From positions 81,920 through 112,289 of the forward strand of contig BFEA01000109.1 in assembly GCA_003427395.1 (NCBI GenBank): a DNA stretch of 30,370 nucleotides, in the 5' to 3' direction. A program made the position numbers and the translations under genes. The notes beneath the pieces were generated by a model that was not told where the DNA came from, made no database searches, and worked only from the letters and a program-made list of their open reading frames with translations. The DNA comes from Chara braunii. Its lineage: Eukaryota > Streptophyta > Charophyceae > Charales > Characeae. Below, piece by piece: positions 1-8,384 of this stretch. Numbering within the stretch: the stretch's first letter is position 1; every line of letters starts with the position of its first letter.

Positions 1-350
1 TCAATCAACCAATCAAAACAGATCAATCAATCAATCAATCAATCATTCAAACCTTTTTTTTGTTTATTTCTTTTCAAATTTTGCATCTTCATTTTTGTTT
101 TACACCTCATTTCCCTGCAAAAAACAGAAATTCATTTCGAAAAAAAATACAGGTAAACTCAGGGACCATATATCTCATGATAAAAAATGACCAAAAAAAA
201 TTCCTGTTTTTCTTTATATATATATTTTTTAATTTTGTTTAAATCAAATTTAGTTTTTGATTTTAAAAATCCTAAATGAAGTCGGATTCCAAAACAAAAA
301 ATATAGGAGTGTAGGGTTTTTCAAGCCCTACACGCCCATATATATATATA
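1..350. other. AT-rich stretch without a gene
   Basis: Low-complexity AT-rich DNA. It opens with a short AATC tetranucleotide run (about 21-45) and has T-rich and (TA)n tracts towards 350. The short open frames are AT-composition artefacts, and I see no domain or motif in them. Confidence 0.6.
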
Positions 351-645
351 CCCCTCGTTTGTTGTCCTCTTCTCTCTCTCTGCCTACGGTTTACCGGGCA
401 GTTCTATTTGTGACGATATATATATATATATATATATGCCCGGTAAACCGTAGGCAGAGAGGGAGAAGAGGACAACAAACGAGGGGCGATATATATATAT
501 ATATATATCGTCAAATAGAATATATATATATATGACGATATATATATATGAAACTCCGACGAAACAGTTTGTCACAGCCCCTCGTTTGTTGTCCTCTTCT
601 CCCTCTCTGCCTACGGTTTACCGGGCAGTTCTATTTGACGATATA
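351..645. repeat. Three copies of a ~65-bp unit in inverted order, separated by (TA)n
   Basis: The unit begins CCCCTCGTTTGTTGTCC, runs through a pyrimidine tract and CTACGGTTTACCGGGC, and ends near TTTGACGATATA. Copies lie at about 351-420 (+), 438-486 (-) and 578-645 (+), so the first two form a strong hairpin whose loop is pure TA. The third copy is preceded by CGACGAAACAGTTTGTCACAG (about 557-577, quoted in part: GACGAAACAGTTTGTC), which is the distal half of the hammerhead-like motif seen complete at 4.7 kb. A fourth copy lies at about 4670-4733 on the minus strand. Each copy abuts a TA microsatellite, which suggests that the unit and the (TA)n travel together. I know of no named family that matches. 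Confidence 0.75.
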
Positions 646-929
646 TATATTTTATGCATTTTTAGAGGGTGGGAGGGAATTATTGAAAAAACGGGCTACG
701 AACCGGGCCTCATAGGCCGCAGCCGCGGGTGTCACATAGCTAGGCTGGAGGTGGTAGGATTTTTTTTTTTTTTTTTTTTCAGTTTTGAGAGCTCGATTGA
801 AAAAAAACTAAGTTGAAGAATTTGGGGCTTGCGCTGTGTGACCACGCGAGGCAGCAATTGCCAGAATGTCCGGCTCGTGTCTTTTGTGATTTGCTGCGGC
901 AGTGTGACAAGGCGGGGTGGCATATCAGG
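646..929. other. No gene seen; poly-T tracts
   Basis: A 21-base poly-T run at about 759-779 and another near 931-940 bracket about 150 bp of mixed sequence. On the minus strand these look like A-tails, so the segment may contain truncated retroposed fragments. I recognise no coding sequence. Confidence 0.45.
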
Positions 930-1026
930 ATTTTTTTTTTTATTATTATTATTATTATTTGGGACAATTTGCTCCAATCTATTTGTGGGGAGCAGCACGT
1001 GCTGGAACCGGGTCCAGCGTCCCACA
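930..1026 (-). repeat. A-tailed hairpin element, copy S5 (3' stem missing)
   Basis: Read on the minus strand, it starts GGGACGCTGGACCCGGTTCC and continues CAGCACGTGCTGCTCCCC, a near-complete AATAGAT, then GGAGC. It ends in an (AAT)n and poly-A tail at about 960-931. The head hairpin GCTGGA/TTCCAGC is intact, as is the second hairpin GCTCC/GGAGC. The variable 3' hairpin of S1-S3 is absent, so this is a 3'-shortened member. It is non-coding. I did not find a clear target-site duplication. Confidence 0.65.
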
Positions 1027-1574
1027 TGAATTACTACACAACATATGAGGTGCCGGGGCCATTAGCTGGCTTCGGCTAAGAATCTTTTTTGATGAAGAAC
1101 TAAAAAATTGAATACTATGCTATATCAGCCATTCCAGTTTCCTAAATATAGAGCAACTCCTAGCCCTCCCTATACCGGGACATTACTACTCAAAGACAGT
1201 ACTGACCAGACAAACATCATCCATAGCTGACCTCTTCTCGCCACCAAGACTATCCCCGACCCCATAGGGTGTCAAGGCAGGAAAATTGGGATAGCCAACT
1301 TCACAGATTTTGCTGCTATGCCACCGTTGTGTGAGTATGCCCTAAATATGGTGCCTATGATCTGTAATAACTACACTGACAGCTCCCCCCCCCCCTCCTC
1401 TGTTCTGTCCTCCTTTTCCTTCTTTTTCCTTTTTTTGTTCTATTTTTCAATTTCGTATCCATATTTCCTGAACCTTTTATCCCTTCATCATGCTGTTTTT
1501 TCCCTCCCTGTGGCAGAGAAGCTGAGGAGAGTAGTCCCGGCGATCAACGACGGCTAAGGAACGATGGGCCCCCA
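1027..1574. other. No confident gene; possible LINE-like fragment and C/T-rich tract
   Basis: Mixed sequence. A C-run and a T/C-rich tract lie at about 1385-1445. The text between about 1080 and 1330 has a composition and position that would suit decayed LINE sequence upstream of the C-terminal piece, but I could not match it residue by residue to the other copies. Confidence 0.35.
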
Positions 1575-2405
1575 TTGAAGCTTAGCCGCCTTGATGGGCC
1601 CCCATTACATGTCATCCGCCGCAGGAGGAAGCGGACAAACAATCAGCTGCGGACTGAGGAGGGAGTTGAGCAGGAGGACAGAGAAGAAGAACCTACCCCC
1701 CAAGATACTTGTGATCACCCACTTCCACAACTAATCCTTTCTCCTCCCTCTCTCTCCCCTTCTCCTCCCACTACTCAAATGAGTCTAACAGCCAAGGCGA
1801 GAGCCCAGCAACTGGTCACCCTCTTTGAGTGCAGAACACTTGAGCTTAACTCATCCTCTTGTCAAGCGGTCAGTCGTGGACTGCAATTAGCGGAACCTGA
1901 GGTTCAAACCCTTTGTTCCAGGAACGGACTGCGGGAATCTCTCACCTTTGCTGCCATTTTGAATGTGGTCCTTCAGTTTGGGATCATAGCCAGACCAAGG
2001 CCATATGTCTTCCCCTCTGGTCAGGCCAGGCTCGACGTTGACGGATTGACTGCAGACTCGTTGGTTGGGGAGACCAATAAGGTCATGCAGCTTAGAGGGG
2101 GGGGGCAATCAGGAAAGACTAGAAGGGAGGAGGAGTGGTTGTGTGAGTTCCTGCGCATCTATGCTTTCGTAATGGCGCATTACGGTCAGGGGTTCTTCTG
2201 CGAGTCCTTGTACAGAGCCACAACCCTCCACCAGCTTGTCCAACAGCAGGCCTGGAAGCTGGACAAGCCAATCTTTGTAGACTACGAGCAGCCAAGAAGG
2301 AGAAGAAGAGACTCCGAGGGCCTCTCGCTCTCACCCTCGCCGTCGAAGTTTTATAAAGTTACAATCGGAGGGGCCATTCTCCGCCGTGCGTGGATTATTC
2401 ACTAA
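1575..2405 (+). CDS. Unrecognised 276-codon open reading frame
   Basis: This is the longest N-free open frame in the window. The first ~75 residues are basic then acidic and Pro/Ser-rich, including RRRRKR. The middle (about 75-160) is mixed and helix-like, with MSLTAKARAQQLVTLFECRT at its start. A later block (about 190-245) has EWLCEFLRIYAFVMAHYGQG, followed by a basic stretch (RRRRRD). I recognise no domain. The frame ends inside a 42-bp tandem duplication that leads into LINE sequence, and the start ATG lies beside another short repeat (GATGGGCCCCCATT twice, about 1562-1606), so it may be a captured or element-encoded fragment rather than a host gene. There is no visible intron signal or neighbouring gene to support expression. 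It could be a divergent LINE ORF1 or the remains of an unrelated gene. Confidence 0.35.
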   Translation: MKLSRLDGPPLHVIRRRRKRTNNQLRTEEGVEQEDREEEPTPQDTCDHPLPQLILSPPSLSPSPPTTQMSLTAKARAQQLVTLFECRTLELNSSSCQAVSRGLQLAEPEVQTLCSRNGLRESLTFAAILNVVLQFGIIARPRPYVFPSGQARLDVDGLTADSLVGETNKVMQLRGGGQSGKTRREEEWLCEFLRIYAFVMAHYGQGFFCESLYRATTLHQLVQQQAWKLDKPIFVDYEQPRRRRRDSEGLSLSPSPSKFYKVTIGGAILRRAWIIH

Positions 2406-2450
2406 CCTGGAGGGGTCATTCTCCACCGTGCGTGGATTATTCACTAACCG
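2367..2450 (+). repeat. 42-bp tandem duplication at the ORF/LINE junction
   Basis: Two adjacent 42-bp units (2367-2408 and 2409-2450) share CCGTGCGTGGATTATTCACT and differ at about three positions. The duplication sits exactly where the unrecognised ORF ends and the LINE zf-RVT sequence begins. Confidence 0.9.
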
Positions 2451-3230
2451 GGACCACAAGTTCAAGAAAATCACGTCCCTTCAATGGCAGATTGCCCACC
2501 GCTGTCTTCCCACAAATAATTGGATAATTGACCATGCTCAGTTGGAACAACAAGGACGGGCTCATCCATGGTGTTCACGCTGCCTCCAAAGCTTCCCGTC
2601 CCAAAGGAGAATAGAAACAATAGAACATGTCTTCCTGCAATGTCCGACGGCAGTTGTAACATGGAGATGGTGGGAGAGGGTGTGGAGGCAGATGGTTCCG
2701 GACCAACCATGGCCATGGGACTGGAGAGCAATTCTCTTGGGCCATCATCCAGGCCTGCAGGACACGAGCTATGCAAGCATTGCAAGGAACATGTTTGCTC
2801 TGGCAAGGAGGACGGTGCTATGGGTTCTATGGTGGCAGCGCTGCGCAATGACAATGGAGGGAGTCAGAGTCGAAGGGGAGGAAAGGAAGGAACAGTTTAA
2901 AAACTGCTTCCAGCTTGAGATTTTGCAGAGATGGCGGGAAACAAAACAGGTGCTGGACGCATACCACGGACCCAAAGACATATCAGAAAAGATCTCCAGA
3001 TTCGCCAACGAATGGCTGGGTGGACCAAGAGAAGGATGGGTGGCTAGAGTACAGTGGTCGGGCGACAACGACAGAGATGGGCAGACAAGAGAAGAGGACC
3101 AGTAGGCATCAGTTCCACGAGATTACCGTCTCACCTTCAAAGACTGGACATCAATAGACCCCGGCATCCCTATGCGGGGCCCTGAGTATTTCCCAGACCC
3201 CGTTCCCCCCCATCCCTTGGCAATGGAAGT
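2451..3230 (+). pseudogene. LINE copy 0: C-terminal zf-RVT end of ORF2
   Basis: The frame open from 2386 to 3105 encodes the C-terminal zinc-region typical of plant L1-like LINE ORF2 proteins (zf-RVT family). It shows LQWQIAHRCLPTNNWIID, then WCSRC, IETIEHVFLQCP and a W-rich block (WRWWERVW). The same arrangement appears in LINE copy 1 at 10.86-11.1 kb. After 3105 the homology continues in another frame: a PRDY..L....W block near 3120-3160 matches VRDYSLIVHKW of copy 1, so a frameshift has occurred. The endonuclease and reverse transcriptase are missing, so this is a 5'-truncated or rearranged copy. It is richer in GC than copies 1 and 2, which suggests a different subfamily or age. No catalytic activity is expected from this piece. 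Confidence 0.75.
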
Positions 3231-3580
3231 CAGGCTTTAGAAGTTCGTGACAGCGGAAAGTAGAGGGCAGGAATCGAGGGGACAGAAAAAGAACGGACCC
3301 GCTGGTCCCCCCCAGTGGTCTCGCCTGGCCCCTGCCCCTCGACTCTTATGGAGAAGATAGCCAGACAAGGGTAAGAAGACACTGAGCCCGACTGTCTCTT
3401 TAGAAGACAGGGCATTGTGCCATGGGGGAAAAGGTGCAGAGACAGATATGCAGATACCTCAGACAATTGCTCATTGTGCCAATTTTTCTTTCTTTATTTT
3501 TCCTAATTTTTTTCTAAATTTTGCTCTCTCAGTCTTTCCTTTTTCACTCAGCATAAGACATTTCCAATGCTGTGTAAAAA
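3231..3580 (+). other. Probable LINE copy 0 3' flank or untranslated region
   Basis: The sequence follows directly from the LINE C-terminus, passing from GC-rich to T-rich with no recognisable domain. Its position after the end of ORF2 homology suggests a LINE 3' UTR, but no terminal poly-A can be assigned to it. Confidence 0.35.
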
Positions 3581-3713
3581 AGGGACGCTGGACCCGGTTT
3601 CCAGAAGGTGATGCTCCCCACCAATAGATGGAGCCTCCCCGGGCGTGCTAGCGGTGTCTGCTCTTACCAGCACCCCTAGCACCCTCTCGGGTTGTTTAAA
3701 AAAAAAAAAAAAA
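3581..3713 (+). repeat. A-tailed hairpin element, copy S1 (full-length type)
   Basis: About 130 bp ending in a 16-base A tail (3698-3713). It begins GGGACGCTGGACCCGGTTTC; the head hairpin is CTGGA/TTCCAG around the CCCGGT loop. Then comes GCTCCCCACCAATAGATGGA, closing as GCTCC/GGAGC. The 3' hairpin has arms GTGCTAGCGGTG and CACCCCTAGCAC (one mismatch, outer CCCGG/CGGG extension) around a loop containing TGCTCTTACCA. I see no tRNA A or B boxes, so this is not an ordinary tRNA-derived SINE. It is non-coding and presumably retroposed, given the A tail. I found no convincing target-site duplication. Confidence 0.75.
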
Positions 3714-3798
3714 GTTCAAGAATCAAGAAGGAGATATTCAATCTGAACTGAGACCCGTGTGTTCCATCGGCGACTCGGTGGATTTCTGTTTTTAATTC

Positions 3799-4033
3799 AT
3801 TTTTGTGACTCCCACGTAGTCTCCCCTTTTTTGGGGGTTAACTCCAGTAGAGTCACAAAAACGAGTTATAATTGGACTATGGGGCAAGATACAGTTTGCA
3901 AATGCACTTGGGGCACCCTACCTGGGCAGAAAGATGGGTTGTATACATTGCCCGAACTGCAATTCGAAACTGTATCTTGGCCCGTAGTGCAATCATAACT
4001 CATTTTTGTGACTCCCACGTAGTTTCCCCTTTT
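3799..4033. repeat. Foldback element flanked by a direct repeat
   Basis: A ~35-bp direct repeat (TCATTTTTGTGACTCCCACG and onwards) occurs at 3799-3833 and 3999-4033. Inside it, arms at about 3852-3900 and 3966-4014 are inverted copies: GGGGCAAGATACAGTTT on the left faces AAACTGTATCTTGGCCC on the right, and both include GAGTCACAAAAA / TTTTTGTGACTC. The loop is about 65 bp. This fits a MITE-like or foldback repeat. I assign no family. Confidence 0.75.
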
Positions 4034-4039
4034 TGGTTT

Positions 4040-4600
4040 TTCTGCTGCATTGACACGTGGCGGATGCCTTGCATGGCGGTGTGGCATCCGCACCTGGCCT
4101 TGCTTGTTTGACGTAGGCCATCCCTACGTGGCACGGACACATGGACTCGAACAATGTGTAGAAACTCAAGGTCGATACACGTGGCGTCGACTCCGTCGAG
4201 ACTTGGATTTGAGATGCGGCATCAAGACTTGGATTTCGAGACGTCGCATAGACACGTGCCAATGCATGGACACGAGGCATCGGAACTGGTGATTGATACG
4301 TAACTGATTGATGACACGTGGCGTCGAGGCTGGGCTTCAAAAACATGGCACCGTGGCCTGGACACGTGGCGTCAAGACTCGGGATCGGTATAAAACCGAT
4401 TGACACGTGGCATCAAGACTTGGGTTCGCATAGACAAGTGAATGGACACGTGGCATAGAGAAGACGTTGAATGAATGCACACATCGTGGCTTCGAGAGGT
4501 GGCGTGGACAGTGGATACACGGAATACAGACGTGGCATGGACGCCTTGGACGCCTTGGACGCCTTGCGTTTTGTTCGCCGTTCAAAGAGTTGACCAAAAG
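4040..4600 (+). promoter_or_regulatory. Array of G-box / ABRE-like words in a degenerate repeat
   Basis: Seven exact CACGTG hexamers lie at 4054, 4178, 4253, 4315, 4363, 4404 and 4447, mostly as GACACGTGGC followed by GTCAAGACT or ATCAAGACT, with further decayed forms (TACGTGGCA, CACCGTGGC) between them. CACGTG in an ACACGTGGC context is the classic binding site of plant bZIP and bHLH factors (G-box/ABRE). The words are embedded in a degenerate repeat of about 40-60 bp, so repeat amplification alone could explain the density. No gene start follows within reach, so a regulatory role is not established. Confidence 0.5.
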
Positions 4601-4669
4601 ACATTGTGATTGGCAAACCTGTAATTAGGAAAAGTTTTCCTTTCTTGGATTTAATATTTACACATATGT

Positions 4670-4765
4670 CGTCAAACAGAACAGCCCGGTAAACCGTAGG
4701 CAGAGAAAGAGAAGAGGACAAGTAACGAGGGGCTGTGACAAACTGTTTCGTCGACTCATCAGGAG

Positions 4766-4775
<10 letters not shown>
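4670..4775 (-). ncRNA. Hammerhead-ribozyme-like motif with attached repeat unit
   Basis: On the minus strand, reading down from 4762, the sequence shows CTGATGA (4762-4756), a very short palindromic GTCGAC stem II position, CGAAAC (4750-4745) and then GTC (4739-4737). These are the three conserved core pieces of a hammerhead ribozyme, in order and at minimal spacing. ACA/TGT can pair as a 3-bp stem III with a GTT loop just before the predicted cleavage after GTC. Weak points: stem II has at most 2 bp with a 2-nt loop, and stem I pairing (GGC with GCC) needs an internal loop, so self-cleavage may be lost. Downstream is the same ~65-bp unit as at 351-645, and upstream is a (TA)n tract (4767-4822). 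Penelope-like elements and retrozymes are known to carry small hammerheads. A link to either is inference. Confidence 0.45.
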
Positions 4776-4812
<37 letters not shown>

Positions 4813-4822
4813 ATATATATAT
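4767..4822. repeat. (TA)n microsatellite
   Basis: Nearly pure TA dinucleotide tract with one short CC interruption. It is adjacent to the hammerhead-like repeat unit, repeating the arrangement at 0.4-0.65 kb. Confidence 0.95.
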
Positions 4823-5034
4823 GATATAAATGTCAATAATGCGGGGACAGGGATCGAGAACCCGTTTCCCCAGAAAAGGAAAAGAAAATTAGAGACTGCC
4901 GGACAGTTGTCCGGCTTGAAAAACATGGATTTTCCAATCTTTGCTGGAAGATTAGCACAGCAGCAGTCAATGGACAGCTGCCACGTGGACGTGGCCTCAT
5001 TATTTGTTTGGAAATTTGACTTGGGTAGAGGGGG

Positions 5035-5074
<40 letters not shown>

Positions 5075-6017
5075 AAAGGCCAGCTTGGTGTAGAGGTGGG
5101 ATAGGCAGTTCAGCAGCTGTCTCTACTCCGTTTTTTTTGTGTGGGGGGGGCGGAGGGTGGACTTTTTTCGTGGATTCACAAATGGCCCACTGCCCAAGGC
5201 TGTACTCAAGAAAAAGGTGAAAAAAAAAAATGAAAATAAAAGGATGTCCCTGGGCCTCAAAGCCTGGAGGGAGATCCCACTACCTATGTATGTGGATTAG
5301 TGTTTAAGGTGCGTGACTGTCAGGCATCGTGGATTTGGCAGGAAATCAGTGGTAGCCTGTTTTTGCGAATTAAGCCTGGGAAAAGGATGTTTTCTTTTGC
5401 TCTCCCATTGGTAGGTTTTCCTTTCGTTTCTGTTGTTGGGGTCCTGTGGCTGTCCCAAACATGCTGTGAAATCACAGCCAATTTTTTTGGTTCGTGAAAT
5501 CACACACGTTTCACTCACGGCGAAAGCAAAGGCGAATGGCTTCATCGCTGGAAATTGATTGTGGTTTGGGAGGTGTTTGGGAGGTGTTTTGGGAGGGTTC
5601 GATCCCCTCACCTACAGCAAATGGTGTATGGAGTTACTCTTGCCCTCCTTCGCCAAAGAGAATTTCTGTCAGAGCAGCCGAACAGTGTGCACTGCGGCCT
5701 ATTTCAAGGAAACCTCAGACTATTGTCAATGAATATGGTCCGTGTACCCACTCACATGCAGTCGTCTTGACTGCCACAGCCATGGTCAGTGAATCATACC
5801 CTGACATCGGACACCCCGCCTGGAGCAGACACCATCTGTGAGAAGAGCACTTTCTTTTCCTTTTTCGCAGTTTTTTCTTCATTTGTTTGGTCATGAAATG
5901 TTTTTTTGCGTTTGTTTTCCCTATTTCACGCTGCCACCCACCTGTCCCCCACCCATCCCACACCCGTCACACTAATCCACAGACATGGCTAGTGGGATCT
6001 CCCTCCTGGAACCATCA
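4823..6017. other. About 1.2 kb with no recognised gene; long poly-T
   Basis: Contains a poly-T run of more than 30 bases (about 5040-5073), a G-run (about 5143-5151) and otherwise complex sequence. The open frames up to 115 codons (e.g. 5494-5841) show no recognisable motif. The words CTACCTATGTATG at about 5281 recur in the 82-bp repeats at 6.9 kb, so part of this is also repeat-derived. Confidence 0.5.
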
Positions 6018-6305
6018 AGTGGCCTAGCTCAGTTGGGAAGGCATGCACGTCTCATTCAGGAGATCGTGGGTTCAATCCCCACTGGGCTCATGTACCTTCC
6101 CGGGCAAGCTTGGCGCTCACAACCTAGAGATAGGCTGATGTTCCCCCAGAGCCACATTGAGGAGAGCCCTCAGGATGTTCCCAGGGGGATGGGACAGGAG
6201 GGTAGGCACAGCCACTCGGCCATCTAAGAAGGTCGGTTTTGCTGCTGCCAGTACTCACCGCCAGTCTGGTCCTTGGCCTCTACAACACCCTAAAAAGAAA
6301 AAAAG
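6018..6305 (+). mobile_element. tRNA-headed SINE candidate
   Basis: The head resembles a tRNA. It has a perfect A-box-like TAGCTCAGTTGG (6025-6036), an anticodon-arm-like GTCTC/GAGAT pair and a B-box GGTTCAATCC (6069-6078) closed by TGGGG/CCCCA-type pairing. The D-arm and the 6-nt anticodon loop do not form a normal tRNA, and there is no plausible 3' acceptor. About 200 bp of non-tRNA body follows, ending in an A-rich tail (about 6292-6305). This is the usual structure of a tRNA-derived SINE transcribed by RNA polymerase III. I found no clear target duplication. It lies immediately before LINE copy 1. Confidence 0.6.
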
Positions 6306-6329
6306 GAGCTCGGACCGCTAATTTAAAAT

Positions 6330-6660
6330 TGGGAGGCAGATAAAGAAGAAGGCAGATGGGTCTATATTTTGGCTATGTTGGAAATAGAGGGGGTTACAAT
6401 CTTGTGTGTGGAGTCTCCAAATGAGACAGGGGAAAGACGACGCTTTTTTGAATCAGTTAAAAACCACCTTCCAGTAGGTATACCAATTATTATGGCTGGG
6501 GATTTTTCAATGCAGCTCCAAATAGGCAACTGGATCACTGGCACATCCCCTAGCCCTGCCCAGCATACATAGAAACAAATGAACAAATCATTGAAGGTCG
6601 TTGTCAGTCATTGAATCTTTTTGATGCATATAGATGGCTTCACCCTCCAAACGAGCCTAT
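6330..6660 (+). pseudogene. LINE copy 1, endonuclease-domain fragment
   Basis: One frame reads ILAMLEIEGVTILCV, an SPNETGERRRFF block and IPIIMAGDFSMQ. These correspond to the VYAPN and GDFN motifs of the APE endonuclease of L1-type LINEs, and LINE copy 2 shows the matching VYAPN and AGDL segments at 14.6-14.75 kb. The first conserved block (N...ETH) is missing on the 5' side. Just after LFDAYRWLHPPNEP the frame runs into the T-tract of the inverted element S3, so the LINE is physically interrupted there. A stop codon and the substituted GDFS show decay. Confidence 0.7.
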
Positions 6661-6661
6661 A

Positions 6662-6805
6662 CTTTTTTTTTTTTTTTTTTTTTGCTTCGTATACGGGAAA
6701 TTACTTACCAAGGTGATAAGAGCATTCCCGGTAAGTAGGTCCTGGCGTCGAAGGCTCCATCTATTGGTGGGGAGCTGCACCTGCTGGAAATCCGATCCAC
6801 CGTCC
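6662..6805 (-). repeat. A-tailed hairpin element, copy S3, inserted in LINE copy 1
   Basis: On the minus strand the element starts near GGGACGGTGGATCGGATTTC, includes GCTCCCCACCAATAGATGGA and ends in a poly-A seen as poly-T at 6662-6683. Its 3' hairpin pairs TACTTACC with GGTAAGTA, with an outer CTTCG/CGAAG pairing next to the tail, around a loop containing TGCTCTTATCA. The loop matches S1 and S2, but the stem shares no sequence with them. The insertion splits the LINE endonuclease domain. Confidence 0.7.
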
Positions 6806-7190
6806 CTGTACAGTGATGTGAATATATTTGCTGGAAATCGGGTCCAGCGTCCCTATGCAGAGATGTGTTCATGTCTCCAACTACCTATGTATGCTGGTGG
6901 TGAATGTATTTGCTGGAAATCCGGTCTAGCGTCCCCATGCAGAGATGCGTTGATATCTCCAACTACCTATGTATGCATGATTAAGCAATATGTTTCAGAT
7001 GATGGTGTAACCCTATCTATACAATCTTCAAAGAAACTGAGGCATCGAGCCCATTCTTATCTATCAGACGAAACCCTAACCTGAACGTGATGTGTAATAT
7101 GCATGATGTGTTAGGAATCGAGTCAGCTTTCCTGTATATTGATGTGGTGTGTGTCATCTGGAATTCAAGTCCAGCTTCCCTACACAGTGT
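6806..7190 (-). repeat. Tandem cluster of S-element head hairpins
   Basis: Two 82-bp units (about 6819-6900 and 6901-6982) each carry, on the minus strand, a GGGACGCTGGACCCG-type head and the words CTACCTATGTATG on the plus strand. A further head with CTGGA/TTCCAG pairing but a changed loop lies near 7160-7185, and a decayed one near 7105-7130. Only the head is amplified, not the full element. There is no coding sequence here. Confidence 0.6.
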
Positions 7191-7329
7191 CTTGAAGTTA
7201 TGCCATGACACGGGAGGGAACATCTTTATTCAACTAATCAACCGTATCTCCACATCAAACCACAACAAACCTCATCCCAGAAAGAGTCAAATAAGTTGAA
7301 ATAACCAAAGCCTCAAAGTCTCGAATAAA

Positions 7330-8028
7330 TTTAATTATTTTGTTAGAAGAGCTGGAAGGTGTGCTCCAATTAGCAGAAATTTTCCCATAGAGCGTCTTCC
7401 TCGGTCTTGATCACGCCATAAACGTTGCCTTACTCTCGTTCAGGAAAAAGCCAGAGCAACACAGAGTTCGGTCTTGATCACGCCATAAACGTTGCCTTAC
7501 TCTCGTTCAGGAAAAAGCCAGAGCAACACAGAGGTTTCTACAAACTTAACACTTCACTCTTAAGCGTCAAACAATTTAAAGTATATCTACAAGACGTATG
7601 GTCCTTTTGGAGAGAACAGAGGGATCACATCAAGAATGATATGCAGTGGTTCAACAACGGCTTATTGTTTTTGGGTCATAAATGCAATGAATATTCTAAA
7701 CTGCTTGCCCAACAGCATCATCTAGAGGAAATCAATTTACAAAAACAGCTTCACCAGTTGAAACAACCAGAAGTCGGAACATGAAATCAAACTAAATGAG
7801 ATCACTCAAGAAATCAATAAGCTGGAATCTAAAATCGTGGAATATATGGAACATATATGGAATATTGTTGGCAAAGGGTTAGAATTAGAGGCAAGATAAA
7901 AGACTATAATACTGAAGGGGTCGTGGATGGCATATTTTTTGTTATGGCAAAAGCTAGAGTCAGTCATTGAAGCTCTCTCTGATCCCCAAGGGGACCAATA
8001 CTCTCTCGAGACATCCACACCAACATCC
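7330..8028 (+). pseudogene. LINE copy 1, linker between endonuclease and reverse transcriptase
   Basis: Broken frames read FYKLNTSLLSVKQFKVYLQD, then QWFNNGLLFLGHKCNEYSKL, and later ESVIEALSDPQGDQYSLETS in a shifted frame. This is the helical linker that lies between the endonuclease and reverse transcriptase in plant L1-like ORF2; the position-equivalent part of copy 2 has the same SLP.KC layout near 15.2 kb. The reading frame runs without interruption into 8393 if the MITE at 8037-8384 and one target copy are removed. Several frameshifts and stops make it a pseudogene. Confidence 0.7.
7401..7532 (+). repeat. 67-bp perfect tandem duplication inside the LINE
   Basis: The unit starting TCGGTCTTGATCACGCCATA (7401-7467) is repeated at 7468-7532 with no difference over its shared length, so it is recent compared with the decayed LINE around it. 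It could also be an assembly artefact. Confidence 0.9.
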
Positions 8029-8036
8029 AAAAAAAT

Positions 8037-8116
8037 ATAGGTTGTTGGATCGGACGTACGGGACCCCCCTGACCGTCCGGGATGTCCGACCGGACAGGGT
8101 ATGTCCGATCTAGCGC

Positions 8117-8147
<31 letters not shown>

Positions 8148-8384
8148 CTCAGAAAAATCTAAAAAAAATACATATATGTTATGTAACATAACAATACAAG
8201 CAACTTTTGCCTTGGAGTCATGTTCAAATTCGCCGCCAATCAGAGTTAAAAATCAAAAATCAAAAATATATATATATATATATTTTTTCAAAAAAAAAAA
8301 TTGTTTTTCCGGACGACGGGGATACCGGACGTATGGGGAGACGTCTGGGGGAGACGACCGGCCCCCAGACCATTGGTAACCTCG
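8037..8384 (+). mobile_element. hAT-like MITE, copy 1 (348 bp) with 8-bp target duplication
   Basis: The ends are ATAGGTTGTTGG... and ...CCAATGGTAACCTCG, that is, a short imperfect terminal inverted repeat of the form CTAGGTTRYY. It is flanked by AAAAAAAT at 8029-8036 and 8385-8392. Deleting the element and one target copy restores a continuous LINE frame (SKKIGKGYYKTLF), which is strong evidence for the boundaries. The subterminal regions are GC-rich and palindromic (GTCCGACCGGAC at the left, CCGGACGACGGGG at the right), each followed inwards by poly-A or poly-T, with an AT-rich core. There is no transposase. The 8-bp duplication and short TIR fit the hAT superfamily; the family is inferred. 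It lies in the opposite orientation to copy 2. Confidence 0.75.

Noticed and set aside
3759-4406. Overlapping 75-137 codon ORFs around 3.8-4.4 kb
   Set aside because: They fall within a foldback repeat and the G-box repeat array, and frames are open on both strands with no motif.
5494-5841. 115-codon ORF as a gene
   Set aside because: No motif, no supporting context and an alternative overlapping frame; probably chance.
6018-6090. Functional tRNA gene
   Set aside because: The D-arm does not pair properly, the anticodon loop has 6 nt and no acceptor stem closes. The A-tail about 200 bp later supports a SINE.
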